Assembly (NCBI GenBank): GCA_018267725.1
Contig: JAFDXY010000001.1
Coordinates: 16,144 to 80,143, forward strand
Length of the DNA stretch: 64,000 bases
Reading direction: 5' to 3'
Source of the DNA: Bacteroidota bacterium
GTDB lineage: Bacteria > Bacteroidota > Bacteroidia > Chitinophagales > Chitinophagaceae
Shown here: piece by piece, positions 54,759-63,692 of the stretch
How the letters are laid out: each line of letters opens with the position of its first letter
How positions within the stretch are numbered: position 1 is the stretch's first letter
The notes under the pieces: model-generated
What the model saw: the letters and a program-made list of their open reading frames with translations, nothing else
Database searches by the model: none
What the model was told of the DNA's origin: nothing
Made by a program: the position numbers and the translations under genes

Positions 54759-55241
54759 ATGGATATTGAGGACGAAGATTTACTTGCTTTTTGGAAAATG
54801 CTAAATAAACATGCTGTAAAATATATAATGGTTGGCGGCTTGGCAACCAGATGGCATGGTTACAACAGAACTACAGACGATTTAGATGTATGGCTTGAGG
54901 ATACAATTAATAACCGAAAAAATTTTAGGGCAGCTTTTAATGAATTGGGTTATGGAGATTTTGAAGCCATTGAAACAATGGAATTTATTGCAGGATGGAC
55001 ATCATTTTATGCAGCGGGAGTTGAGTTAGATATTATGACAAATATGAAAGGTTTAGAAAATTATTCGTTTGATGAATGTTATGCTGTTTGCAATAAAGCA
55101 GATATAGATGGTATTATGGTTCCTTTTTTACACATTAACCATTTAATTGCCAATAAAAAAGCCGTTAATCGCCCTAAAGATCAATTAGATATTCTTTATC
55201 TTGAAAAAATTAAAAAGCTAAAAAACGAAGAAGGGCTATAA
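54759..55241 (+). CDS. Nucleotidyltransferase-fold protein, possible toxin-antitoxin component
   Basis: The 160-residue protein has the nucleotidyltransferase pattern MVGGLATRWHGYNRTTDDLD near residues 29-48 (GG, then TDDLD as metal ligands), with a third acidic site likely at ELDIM near residue 91. The C-terminal part (PFLHINHLIANKKAVNRPKD) resembles AbiEii-like and MNT-type proteins. These often act as antitoxins or toxins that modify a partner or tRNA. The pairing with a small upstream ORF supports a two-gene module, while its role is unproven. Confidence 0.72.
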   Translation: MDIEDEDLLAFWKMLNKHAVKYIMVGGLATRWHGYNRTTDDLDVWLEDTINNRKNFRAAFNELGYGDFEAIETMEFIAGWTSFYAAGVELDIMTNMKGLENYSFDECYAVCNKADIDGIMVPFLHINHLIANKKAVNRPKDQLDILYLEKIKKLKNEEGL

Positions 55242-55371
55242 TTGGTTTTTAGTTTTTTCATATTTCTCTTTATAAGTAAACAAAGAATCCATTTCAGTTT
55301 GTAAAAACATATATAACATTTTAACAAGGCAAACATAGTACCCAAAATAACCAACTCATATGTGTGTATCC

Positions 55372-55432
55372 ACCGTTTTTGGTAAGGTGTAGCGTGCTAC
55401 TTCTTTTCGGGCGTTTCCCCCAAAAACAGTGG
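55372..55432. repeat. Palindromic element downstream of the nucleotidyltransferase gene
   Basis: Outer arms CCACCGTTT (55372-55380) and AAACAGTGG (55424-55432) pair at eight of nine positions. An inner hairpin GTAGCGTGCTAC occupies 55389-55400. It is more G+C-rich than its surroundings. Confidence 0.45.
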
Positions 55433-55520
55433 TTGCCATATTTGCAGATGCGAATATTTTTTTGAATACTGTAGAGCTGAAAATTGTTTAACCTTAAAAA
55501 TGGTTATATGAAACTTGTAC

Positions 55521-55606
55521 CAGCTATTGGCACTTGGCGGTTTTTACAGTAAATTGTACGAAATGCAGTTTGAAAAAAGAAAACTGTTTTACTGTAAATG
55601 AAGCGG
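55521..55606 (+). repeat. Direct repeat copy 2: isolated remnant of an ABC exporter 3' end
   Basis: Similar to 54475-54561. Two of the substitutions, both in the FYSKL stretch, leave the protein unchanged; another turns His into Tyr. No upstream exporter sequence remains, so this is a gene fragment, read to a stop in the same frame as the original. Confidence 0.8.
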
Positions 55607-55669
55607 TATCTATCTTAAAATTTATTCAAAATATAAACGAGAAACCCATTTTTTAGAGATAGAAGAATA

Positions 55670-55735
55670 AAAATTATAATTTACGCTTATCAATTCATAA
55701 TTTTTCAATCTGCATTCATTATTTCTACACCTCAT
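55670..55735. repeat. 7-bp periodic sequence upstream of atpB
   Basis: Degenerate units ATTATAA, TTTACGC, TTATCAA, TTCATAA, TTTTTCA, ATCTGCA and TTCATTA follow each other. The match is looser than at other sites. Confidence 0.45.
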
Positions 55736-55740
55736 ACCCC

Positions 55741-55748
55741 TATCTTTG
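55741..55748 (+). promoter_or_regulatory. -7 element upstream of atpB
   Basis: TATCTTTG followed by CAGCC matches TAnnTTTG and lies 21 bp before the atpB ATG. The -33 position shows TTA rather than TTG. Confidence 0.5.
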
Positions 55749-55769
55749 CAGCCAAATTTAGAAACAGAC

Positions 55770-56885
55770 ATGGCTTTAAGAAGTGTGAAATCTTTACTGG
55801 TAGCGGCTTTCAGCCTTTTATTACTTACTTTTTCTAACGTATTGTATGCCTTTCAAACACCACAATATGAAGGTGTTGAAATAAATAATTCGCATGAAAA
55901 AGGAAAAGAAGGTGAGTTTGAACCCGGAAAAGTAATTATGGAGCACATTTTAGACAACCATGATTTTCATTTGTTCGATTACAACGGGCATCCTGTTTCA
56001 ATCTCTTTGCCGGTTATTGTATATAGCCCTGAACAAGGCTTTTCAGTTTTTATGTCTTCAAAATTTGAACATGGCCACGCAGCTTACAACGGCTATAAAT
56101 TAGAAGAAGGAAAAATTAAAGTAGTTAATGCAAATGGCACAATAAACGAAGAAGCAAAAGTGTACGATTTCTCTTTAACAAGAAATGTAGTACAAATGAT
56201 TGTTGCCTTAACCTTATTAGTTGTATTACTTATAAATATTGCTAAAAAATACAAACAACAAGGTGCTAAAAAAGCTCCGTCTGGTTTTCAAAATGCTTTA
56301 GAACCTGTTATAACTTTTATTAGAGATGAAGTTGGTAAAAGCTACTTAGGGCATAAGTACGAAAAATACATGCCTTATTTGCTTACCGTTTTCTTCTTCA
56401 TATTAATATGTAACATATTCGGTTTAATTCCAGGTTCGGCAAATGTTACAGGCAATATTGCTTTTACTATTGTTTTAGGAATTATAAGTTTTGTTATAAT
56501 ATTAATAAGCACCAATAAACATTTTTGGGGTCATATTTTCTGGCCTCCGGGCGTACCTTTTGGTGTAAAATTGATATTAATTCCGGTAGAATTTTTAGGT
56601 GTATTTACTAAACCATTTGCGTTAATTGTGCGTTTGTTTGCCAACATGGTAGCAGGGCACATGATTATTACTTGTTTAGTAATGATGATTTTTATTTTCA
56701 CCAAAGTAAGCGTAGGTGCAGGCATTGGCTTTGCTCCGGTTTCTTTGGCATTTACCATTTTTATTTATTTTATTGAAATATTGGTTGCATTTATTCAAGC
56801 TTTTATTTTTACAAGTCTTACCGCAGTATTTATTGGTCAGGCTTTTGAAGGAGAGCATCACGATGAAGCACATGCACACCATTAA
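55770..56885 (+). CDS. atpB: ATP synthase F0 subunit a
   Basis: The ATG at 55770 gives 371 residues; the TTG at 55746 is less likely. A signal-like N-terminus (about 1-30) and a periplasmic extension of about 100 residues precede the membrane core, as is usual in Bacteroidota. The essential arginine lies in PFALIVRLFANM, and GHMII and FIQAFIFTSLTAVFIG are also typical. It forms the proton half-channels against the c ring. First gene of the atpB-E-F-H-A group. Confidence 0.96.
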   Translation: MALRSVKSLLVAAFSLLLLTFSNVLYAFQTPQYEGVEINNSHEKGKEGEFEPGKVIMEHILDNHDFHLFDYNGHPVSISLPVIVYSPEQGFSVFMSSKFEHGHAAYNGYKLEEGKIKVVNANGTINEEAKVYDFSLTRNVVQMIVALTLLVVLLINIAKKYKQQGAKKAPSGFQNALEPVITFIRDEVGKSYLGHKYEKYMPYLLTVFFFILICNIFGLIPGSANVTGNIAFTIVLGIISFVIILISTNKHFWGHIFWPPGVPFGVKLILIPVEFLGVFTKPFALIVRLFANMVAGHMIITCLVMMIFIFTKVSVGAGIGFAPVSLAFTIFIYFIEILVAFIQAFIFTSLTAVFIGQAFEGEHHDEAHAHH

Positions 56886-56898
56886 ATTTTTTTATTAA

Positions 56899-57162
<264 letters not shown>

Positions 57163-57176
57163 TTTAATTACTTACC

Positions 57177-57216
57177 AACTGCATTCAAAGCAAAGGGCGG
57201 CGAATGCAGTTCTTTT
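57177..57216 (+). other. Intercistronic hairpin between atpE and atpF
   Basis: A perfect 10-bp stem AACTGCATTC (57177-57186) with GAATGCAGTT (57202-57211) and a 15-nt G-rich loop, then TCTTTT. It may be a weak terminator or an mRNA stabiliser that favours atpE expression. Confidence 0.6.
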
Positions 57217-57239
57217 AAAAAACTTAGAAACTTTATAAT

Positions 57240-57740
57240 ATGCAATTATTACAACCGGGTTTAGGCCTTTTATTTTGGACCTTACTTGCTTTTATTGTTG
57301 TGTTTTTAATATTGAAAAAATTTGCATGGAAACCCATTCTTGCTACTTTAAAAGAAAGAGAAGAAGGTATTGCAGATTCTATTGCTACTGCCGAAAAAGT
57401 AAAAGTAGAAATGGCTCAGTTAAAAAATGAGAATGAAACTTTAATGCACAAAGCCCGCGAAGAAAGAGCTGCTATGATTAAAGAAGCCAAAGAAGCTTCA
57501 GATAAAATGATTGCAGAAGCAAAAGATAAAGCAAAAGCAGAGTACGACCGTATTGTAGCAGATGCTCAACAAACTATTCAACAACAAAAAAATGCCGTAT
57601 TAACCGAAGTAAAAAATCAAGTAGGGGCATTAGTAGTTGAAGTAAGCGAGAAAATTTTAAAGAAAGAATTAAGCAATAAAACAGAACAAGAAAAATTAAT
57701 TAAAGAATTAGCAGAAGGAGTAAAGTTGAATAAAAATTAA
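57240..57740 (+). CDS. atpF: ATP synthase F0 subunit b
   Basis: The 166-residue protein has one N-terminal membrane helix (about 7-27), then FAWKPILATLKEREEGIADSI and a long charged coiled coil. It forms the peripheral stalk with the delta subunit, encoded next. A single b gene implies a b homodimer. Confidence 0.96.
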   Translation: MQLLQPGLGLLFWTLLAFIVVFLILKKFAWKPILATLKEREEGIADSIATAEKVKVEMAQLKNENETLMHKAREERAAMIKEAKEASDKMIAEAKDKAKAEYDRIVADAQQTIQQQKNAVLTEVKNQVGALVVEVSEKILKKELSNKTEQEKLIKELAEGVKLNKN

Positions 57741-57788
57741 AAATTATGGATTATGAATTGAAGTAAAATCATTCATAATCCATAATTT
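57741..57788. repeat. Perfect 18-bp inverted repeat between atpF and atpH
   Basis: Arms at 57741-57758 and 57771-57788 are exact reverse complements around a 12-nt loop. Each arm is made of 7-bp units (ATTATGG, ATTATGA and their complements). It begins on the base after the atpF stop. Confidence 0.85.
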
Positions 57789-57806
57789 AAAATTCATAAT
57801 TAAAGA

Positions 57807-58370
57807 ATGCCCAATCCACGTTTAGCACAGCGATACGCAAAAAGTTTAATTGACTTGGCAATTGAAAAAAATCAATTAGAACAAGTATTTGCCGATATGC
57901 AATATATTAAAGCTGTTTGCAATGCAAGCAGAGATTTTACCGTATTGCTAAGCAGCCCTGTTATTAAAGGAGATAAAAAAGCAAAAATTATTGAAGCCGT
58001 AACAAAAGGGAAAATAACAGAATTAACTTTAGCATTTAATATGTTGTTGGTTGCCAAAGGAAGAGAAAATGCTTTGTTAGAAATTGCACAAGCTTTTATA
58101 GAACAATACAATACTTTAAAAGGCATTAGCAAAGTAAAATTAACTACTGCTGTTGCTATTAGTAACGATATTAAAAAAGCAATAACCGATAAAGTATCTA
58201 AAGAAGCAGGATTAACAAAAATTGAATTAGAAACAAAAGTAGATGAAAGTTTAATTGGCGGCTTTGTGTTAGAGTTTAACAATAATTTGGTTGATGCAAG
58301 TGTGGCAAGAGATTTAAGAGATATTAAAAAACAATTTGGCAAAAACGTGTATGTAAACACCATGCACTAA
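57807..58370 (+). CDS. atpH: ATP synthase F1 subunit delta
   Basis: The 187-residue protein shows the delta (OSCP) pattern: LAQRYAKSLIDLAIEK at the N-terminus and a C-terminal VDESLIGGFVLEFNNNLVDASV block. It links the peripheral stalk to the alpha-beta ring. It is separated from atpF by 66 bp of repeat and from atpA by 59 bp. Confidence 0.95.
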   Translation: MPNPRLAQRYAKSLIDLAIEKNQLEQVFADMQYIKAVCNASRDFTVLLSSPVIKGDKKAKIIEAVTKGKITELTLAFNMLLVAKGRENALLEIAQAFIEQYNTLKGISKVKLTTAVAISNDIKKAITDKVSKEAGLTKIELETKVDESLIGGFVLEFNNNLVDASVARDLRDIKKQFGKNVYVNTMH

Positions 58371-58394
58371 TTAATTGAAACAAAAACAGTTATA

Positions 58395-58425
58395 AAAAAT
58401 TTATAATTTATCATTCAAAATAAAT
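58395..58425. repeat. 7-bp periodic sequence upstream of atpA
   Basis: Units of the AATTTAT type repeat about three times before the atpA start. The match is short and A/T-rich, so chance is possible. Confidence 0.35.
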
Positions 58426-58429
58426 TACA

Positions 58430-60007
58430 ATGGCAGAAATAAAACCCGATGAAATTTCAGCAATATTAAGGCAGCAATTAGGCAACTTTAATACAACAGC
58501 CGAATTAGAAGAAGTTGGTACCGTATTACAAGTAGGAGATGGTATTGCACGTGTATATGGTTTAAACAATGTACGCAGTGGTGAGTTGGTTGAGTTTGAA
58601 AACGGTGTACGTGCAATTGCATTAAACCTTGAAGAAGATAATGTAGGTGTGGTATTAATGGGAGAATCTTCTGAAATTAAAGAAGGCAATAAAGTAAAAC
58701 GTACCGGTCAAATTGCATCTATAAAAGTAGGTGAAGGAATGGTTGGCCGTGTAATTAATACTTTAGGCGAGCCTATTGATGGTAAAGGTCCTATTGCTGG
58801 CGAATTGTATGAAATGCCTTTAGAGCGTAAAGCTCCGGGTGTTATTTACCGTGAGCCGGTTAAAGAACCCTTACAAACAGGTATTAAAGCCATTGATGCA
58901 ATGATTCCTATTGGACGTGGACAACGTGAATTAGTAATCGGAGACCGCCAAACAGGTAAAACTGCTATTTGTATTGATACCATCATCAACCAAAAAGAAT
59001 TTTACGAAGCAGGACAACCTGTTTATTGTATATATGTTGCTATTGGACAAAAAGCAAGTACCGTTGCAGGTGTAATGAAAACTTTAGAAGATAACGGTGC
59101 AATGGCATATACAACTATTGTGGCTGCTTCTGCATCAGACCCTGCACCGCAGCAATTCTACGCTCCGTTTGCAGGTGCCGCTATTGGAGAGTTTTTCCGC
59201 GATACCGGACGCCCAGCTTTAATTATTTACGATGATTTAAGTAAACAAGCGGTAGCTTATCGCGAGGTTTCATTATTATTAAGAAGACCTCCGGGCCGTG
59301 AAGCATATCCGGGAGATGTATTTTATTTACATAGCCGTTTATTAGAAAGAGCTGCAAAAGTTATTGCTAATGATGAGGTAGCTAAAAACATGAACGATTT
59401 ACCTCCTTCTATTAAACATTTAGTAAAAGGCGGTGGCAGCTTAACAGCTTTACCAATTATTGAAACACAAGCCGGAGACGTATCTGCTTACATTCCTACC
59501 AACGTAATTTCTATTACCGATGGACAAATTTTCTTAGAAGGTAACTTGTTTAATGCAGGCATTCGCCCAGCAATTAACGTAGGTATTTCGGTAAGCCGTG
59601 TGGGTGGTAATGCACAAATTAAATCAATGAAAAAAGTAGCTGGTACTTTAAAGTTAGACCAAGCTTTATACCGCGAATTAGAAGCCTTTTCAAAATTTGG
59701 TGGAGATTTAGATGCGGCAACTAAAAACGTAATTGATAAAGGTGCCCGCAACGTAGAAATTTTAAAACAAGCACAATACACACCTTTCTCTGTAGAAAGA
59801 CAAGTAGCTATTATTTATTTGGGAACACAAGGTTTATTGAAAGAAGTAGCTGTTAAAAATGTAAAAGCTTTTGAAGATCATTTCTTAACTGAAATGCAAA
59901 ACAAATTCCCCGATATTTTAGCCGAATTTAAAAAAGGTCAGTTGAACGATGCAAGCCTTGCTAAAATGGTTGATTTAGCAAAAAGCTTAACTTCTCAATA
60001 TAAATAA
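58430..60007 (+). CDS. atpA: ATP synthase F1 subunit alpha
   Basis: The 525-residue protein has the beta-barrel N-terminus, the nucleotide loop GDRQTGKTA near residue 170, and the alpha-subunit signature [14 protein letters not shown] near 380. It carries the non-catalytic nucleotide sites of F1. It is the last ATP synthase gene here: atpG, which commonly follows atpA, is absent and a terminator and repeat array come instead. Confidence 0.98.
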   Translation: MAEIKPDEISAILRQQLGNFNTTAELEEVGTVLQVGDGIARVYGLNNVRSGELVEFENGVRAIALNLEEDNVGVVLMGESSEIKEGNKVKRTGQIASIKVGEGMVGRVINTLGEPIDGKGPIAGELYEMPLERKAPGVIYREPVKEPLQTGIKAIDAMIPIGRGQRELVIGDRQTGKTAICIDTIINQKEFYEAGQPVYCIYVAIGQKASTVAGVMKTLEDNGAMAYTTIVAASASDPAPQQFYAPFAGAAIGEFFRDTGRPALIIYDDLSKQAVAYREVSLLLRRPPGREAYPGDVFYLHSRLLERAAKVIANDEVAKNMNDLPPSIKHLVKGGGSLTALPIIETQAGDVSAYIPTNVISITDGQIFLEGNLFNAGIRPAINVGISVSRVGGNAQIKSMKKVAGTLKLDQALYRELEAFSKFGGDLDAATKNVIDKGARNVEILKQAQYTPFSVERQVAIIYLGTQGLLKEVAVKNVKAFEDHFLTEMQNKFPDILAEFKKGQLNDASLAKMVDLAKSLTSQYK

Positions 60008-60028
60008 TATTTTCATTTTTAGTTTTTA

Positions 60029-60058
60029 AATCCCGCCAAACTTTGGTGGGATTTTTTT
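60029..60058 (+). terminator. Terminator after atpA
   Basis: The stem AATCCCGCC (60029-60037) with GGTGGGATT (60045-60053) encloses AAACTTT and runs into eight T residues. It ends the ATP synthase transcript. Confidence 0.88.
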
Positions 60059-60071
60059 TGTTTTATCTTTT

Positions 60072-60806
60072 CCCGTCATTTCGATACCGCTTTGGTGGTA
60101 GAGAAATCTCCTTAAATAATTTCAACAGATTTCTCGTTTCACTCCGATATTCGGAGCTCCGCTCGAAAAGACGATTCTGTCATGTCGAGCTTGTCGAGAC
60201 ATCTCATAAAGCAAGTAATAAGCAGAAATAAAACATCTCACTTCCTCGAAAAGACGTTCTTATAAAAAACAGATTGCCACGTCGCATTCGCTCCTCGCAA
60301 TGACGAGAACATTATGGTTTCCCCGTCATTTCGAACGTAGTGAGAAATCTCTTCAAACAATTTCAACAGATTTCTCGTTTCGCTCCGATATTCGGAGCTC
60401 CACTCGAAAAGACGATTCTGTCATGTCGAGCTTGTCGAGACATCTCATAAAGCAAGTAATAAGCAGAAATAAAACATCTCACTTCCTCGAAAAGACGTTC
60501 TTATAAAAAAACAGATTGCCACGTCGCATTCGCTCCTCGCAATGACGAGAACATTATGGTTTTCCCGTCATTTCGATACCGCTTTGGTGGTAGAGAAATC
60601 TCCTTAAATAATTTCAACAGATTTCTCGTTTCACTCCGATATTCGGAGCTGCACTCGAAAAGACGATTCTGTCATGTCGAGCTTGTCGAGACATCTCATA
60701 AAGCAAGTAATAAGCAGAAATAAAACATCTCACTTTCTCGAAAAGACGTTCTTATAAAAAAACAGATTGCCACGTTGCATTCGCTCCTCGCAATTACGAT
60801 TATGGC
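60072..60806. repeat. Array of three palindrome-rich repeats of about 245 bp
   Basis: Units start at 60072, 60322 and 60564 with the sequence CCCGTCATTTCGA. Each holds several inverted repeats: GAGAAATCT/AGATTTCTC, CTCCGA/TCGGAG, a TGTCGAGCTTGTCGAGACA element, and an end related to the widespread GTCATTGCGAGG type (seen here as CCTCGCAATGAC). Units 1 and 3 share a longer start than unit 2. The last unit is decayed at its end. A fourth copy begins at 63815. Open frames at 60043 and 60300 are read through these repeats and are not genes. Confidence 0.85.
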
Positions 60807-61048
60807 ATGTATCTCACACACCAATATAAGGTTCAATTAAAAATATTGCAGAAAATAGCATCTTAAATTACCAAATTGTTATTATAGGTAATTAATACTA
60901 ATTTTTTTTGATTATTAAATTTAAATTCGTTTCTTTATGAGACATTAACGCAAAATATTTTATACCGTAGCAATATTTAATTAATCAAACTGCTTGTTAT
61001 TAAATATTATTGTTTTAATATTATTTTAATTTTTTTAAATATATGCTT
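60807..61048. other. A/T-rich upstream region of the T9SS cargo gene
   Basis: No gene, clear promoter consensus or hairpin was found in this 242-bp stretch, which presumably holds the promoter of the following gene. Confidence 0.4.
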
Positions 61049-63373
61049 ATGAGAAAAGTTTTACTTTTTGTATTTTTTGCAACTTTTGTGTTATTTGAAA
61101 GTAATGCACAAACTGTTCTTTCTAAATGGACATTTGAAGGAGTTACTACTCCATCAACTCCAGCAACTACGCCAACAATTACATTAGGGTCTTCTTCTGC
61201 AGATGCAGGCGTATTAACATCGAGTTCCGTATTTTCGGCAAGCCATGCAAGTGCAAGTGCTGCATGGAGCCAGCCGGCAGGGAATGGATCTCAAAGGGCA
61301 ATGTCTGCAAATAATTGGGCAGTAAATGATTACTGGCAATTTCAATTTGCAACCACCAATTTTGGCTCAATATCAATAACTTGGGATGTATATGGAAGTA
61401 ATACGGGACCACGTGATTTTAAAGTTCAATACAGTACAGATGGTTCATCTTTTACAGATGCAACGGGTACCAATAGTACCTATCAAATTACGTCTGTTAC
61501 ATGGTCTACTAATACTGTGAATAACACAACAAGATTTACTTTAAATTTAAGTTCTGTAACTGCACTCAATAATGTTTCTGCTGTTTATATAAGGTTAGTT
61601 CAAACTTCTACTACTTCAATAAGTGGAAGTACTGTTGCTGCTACTGGCACAAGTCGTGTTGATAATTTTACAGTAACAGGTACTTATACGGGTACAACTA
61701 CAAATTATTACTCAAAGTCATCAGGGAATTTAGATGTTTTATCAACATGGGGTACAAATACTGATGGCACGGGTTCAAACCCTAGTGATTTTGTTTCGGC
61801 GGGGCAAGTATTTAATATTAGAAATAACGCTACTGCAACTTTATCTTCATCATGGACAGTAAGTGGTACAGGTTCAAAAGTAATAGTGGGAGATGGTACA
61901 AACCCTTGTCAGTTTACAATTCCATCTTCAACAACACTTAATTCACCAATTGAAATTAGCACTACGGGAACATTAGTAGTTGCACCTGGTGGAGCAATAG
62001 GAAATTATAATTATATTAATAATAGTGGCAATATAACGTTACAACAAAGTTTTGTAGGTCAAAGAGGTTGGCGGGTATTGGCTAATCCGTTTACTACGGC
62101 AACAACTATAGCAACAACGGCAAGCAATAATAATATAACTATAGGTACAACGGCAAGTGGAGCCAGTGGTTTAACGGATAGTAGAACTTTCAGTAATAGC
62201 TCAAATACTTGGAGCAATGTAACAGGTACTACTTGGATAGGTAATACGCCTTATGGTTTGTTTTACAGAGGGTTAAATGGTGAAGTAACAGGTTCTATTT
62301 ATTCAGGTGGTCCTTCTGCACTTACTTATAAAGTTGGAGGAAATGCTACAATGAACACTGCAAGTGTAACTCAAACTGTAAGTAGTGCTTCTAATTTTCT
62401 TCTTGTAGGTAATCCTTATGCAGCACCTGTTAATACGCAAGCACTAACTGGAGGAAGTGCTAAGCCCTATTATACTTATCGAATAACACAAGGTGGTACT
62501 CAATCTGCTCAACAAACTTTAGCAGGGGCTTGGGTGGCTTCAAGTGGTAACTCAAGTACTTCTGTTACAATTCCTGTTTTAGGAACTCTTATTTATACGC
62601 CTTCTACAACAAATCCTTATTTAATTAGCACTTCTGATATTAATGTTGGTGGAACAAATGAAACAAACCTTTTTGGTGTTTCAAAGCCTATAAATCAGCT
62701 TGAACTTGTTATTAATAAAAATGGAGACTTTCAAGATAAATTGTTTATAAGAGCTGATAATACTGCCACTAATAGTGCTAAAGATGAAATGGATTTACCC
62801 AAATTTTATAATGATAATGTAAATTTCTATACCATAAACAAAAATGAAGATGTTAGATTAGCTGTTGATGCCCGTAAAGATTTTAACACAACCATTCCTT
62901 TAGGTATCAGTGGAACAGCAGGTAGCTATGTTTTAAATGTAGCCAACAATAATTTAGAAGATATAACTATTTATTTAAAAGATAAATTAAACAATACCCA
63001 AACAGAACTAACACCGGCAACCAATTATAATTTTAACATAACAGCCGATGCAGCTACCAAAGGCGAAGGGAGGTTTGAGTTATTATTTGTAAGCAAAGCC
63101 ACAGCTACTTTACCTGCTACTACAAGTGGAGGTTTTACAGCTAAACTGTTAGGTAATGTAATAACCAATAACCAACCAATACAAGTTCAAGTACAAAATG
63201 CAAGTGCTAATGCAGTAATACAAGTAAAAGATGTAAACGGCCGAGCCATAGCCACACAAGCTGCAATAAACGGATTAAATACCATTAATGTAAGCCGAGC
63301 AAGTTTAGGCATGTATATAGTACAAACAACAGACGGTAACAATATAGTAACTGATAAAGTGATTAAGCAGTGA
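61049..63373 (+). CDS. T9SS type A sorting domain-containing secreted protein
   Basis: The 774-residue protein has a signal peptide ending ESNAQ. Residues about 22-215 form a beta-sandwich with SKWTFEG at its start, resembling the choice-of-anchor type. A Thr/Ser/Gly-rich middle part contains QRGWRVLANPF and FLLVGNPYAAP, frequent in large surface proteins of this phylum. The last 80 residues are a type IX sorting domain ending GMYIVQTTDGNNIVTDKVIKQ in part. It should be exported by T9SS to the surface. No catalytic domain was recognised. The ATG at 61043 is an alternative start. Confidence 0.85.
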   Translation: MRKVLLFVFFATFVLFESNAQTVLSKWTFEGVTTPSTPATTPTITLGSSSADAGVLTSSSVFSASHASASAAWSQPAGNGSQRAMSANNWAVNDYWQFQFATTNFGSISITWDVYGSNTGPRDFKVQYSTDGSSFTDATGTNSTYQITSVTWSTNTVNNTTRFTLNLSSVTALNNVSAVYIRLVQTSTTSISGSTVAATGTSRVDNFTVTGTYTGTTTNYYSKSSGNLDVLSTWGTNTDGTGSNPSDFVSAGQVFNIRNNATATLSSSWTVSGTGSKVIVGDGTNPCQFTIPSSTTLNSPIEISTTGTLVVAPGGAIGNYNYINNSGNITLQQSFVGQRGWRVLANPFTTATTIATTASNNNITIGTTASGASGLTDSRTFSNSSNTWSNVTGTTWIGNTPYGLFYRGLNGEVTGSIYSGGPSALTYKVGGNATMNTASVTQTVSSASNFLLVGNPYAAPVNTQALTGGSAKPYYTYRITQGGTQSAQQTLAGAWVASSGNSSTSVTIPVLGTLIYTPSTTNPYLISTSDINVGGTNETNLFGVSKPINQLELVINKNGDFQDKLFIRADNTATNSAKDEMDLPKFYNDNVNFYTINKNEDVRLAVDARKDFNTTIPLGISGTAGSYVLNVANNNLEDITIYLKDKLNNTQTELTPATNYNFNITADAATKGEGRFELLFVSKATATLPATTSGGFTAKLLGNVITNNQPIQVQVQNASANAVIQVKDVNGRAIATQAAINGLNTINVSRASLGMYIVQTTDGNNIVTDKVIKQ

Positions 63374-63460
63374 TGAGTAGATAGTAGATAGTAGTTAGTA
63401 GATAGTAAAAAACTCACGATTGACGATTGACGATTCACAAATTACAAACACTCAAACAAA
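63371..63460. repeat. 7-bp tandem repeats before the PID-CTERM-like gene
   Basis: The stretch begins at the stop of the T9SS cargo gene with TAGATAG, TAGATAG, TAGTTAG and TAGATAG, then CTCACGA, TTGACGA, TTGACGA, TTCACAA and ATTACAA. The period of 7 bp is kept while the unit changes. Confidence 0.75.
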
Positions 63461-63467
63461 ACAAAAT

Positions 63468-63692
63468 ATGAAAAAAATATTCAATATAACTCAAACAGAA
63501 AAAATAATTACTTTATTGGTTTTCATGTTGGTATTAACCAATATACTAAACGCCCAACCACCAGATTTAGGTGGTGATGTAGATGCTCCGATAGATGGCG
63601 GATTAAGTTTATTAATTGCAGCCGGAGCAGGTTATGGTGTAAAGAAAGTTAGAGAAATGAGGAAGAAGAATAGTGAAGTGGATAGTAATTAG
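63468..63692 (+). CDS. Small PID-CTERM-like exported protein
   Basis: From the ATG at 63468 the protein has 74 residues; the longer frame from TTG at 63420 starts within repeats. An N-terminal hydrophobic segment (about 16-30, ending NAQ) looks like a signal peptide. Near residue 41 comes DAPIDGGLSLLIAAGAGYG, then a short basic end (KKVREMRKK). The PID motif, hydrophobic helix and basic cluster match the PID-CTERM sorting pattern described for Bacteroidota. Almost nothing else remains of the protein, so its function may be only to be sorted or anchored. Confidence 0.72.
   Translation: MKKIFNITQTEKIITLLVFMLVLTNILNAQPPDLGGDVDAPIDGGLSLLIAAGAGYGVKKVREMRKKNSEVDSN

Larger units (their letters stand above)
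55242..55769. other. Gene-poor region before atpB with remnants and palindromes
   Basis: The 528 bp contain no credible gene. A palindromic element lies at 55372-55432, the second copy of the exporter 3' end at 55521-55606, 7-bp periodic sequence at about 55670-55735, and a -7 box at 55741-55748. It reads as a recombination junction followed by the ATP synthase promoter region. Confidence 0.6.

Noticed and set aside
60043..60506. Two plus-strand open frames of 62 and 68 codons after atpA
   Set aside because: They run through the palindromic repeat units and the translated products simply repeat each other. No independent gene feature is present.
60072..60806. Repeat array considered as CRISPR
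   Set aside because: Units are about 245 bp, directly adjacent and without variable spacers, and no cas genes are near.
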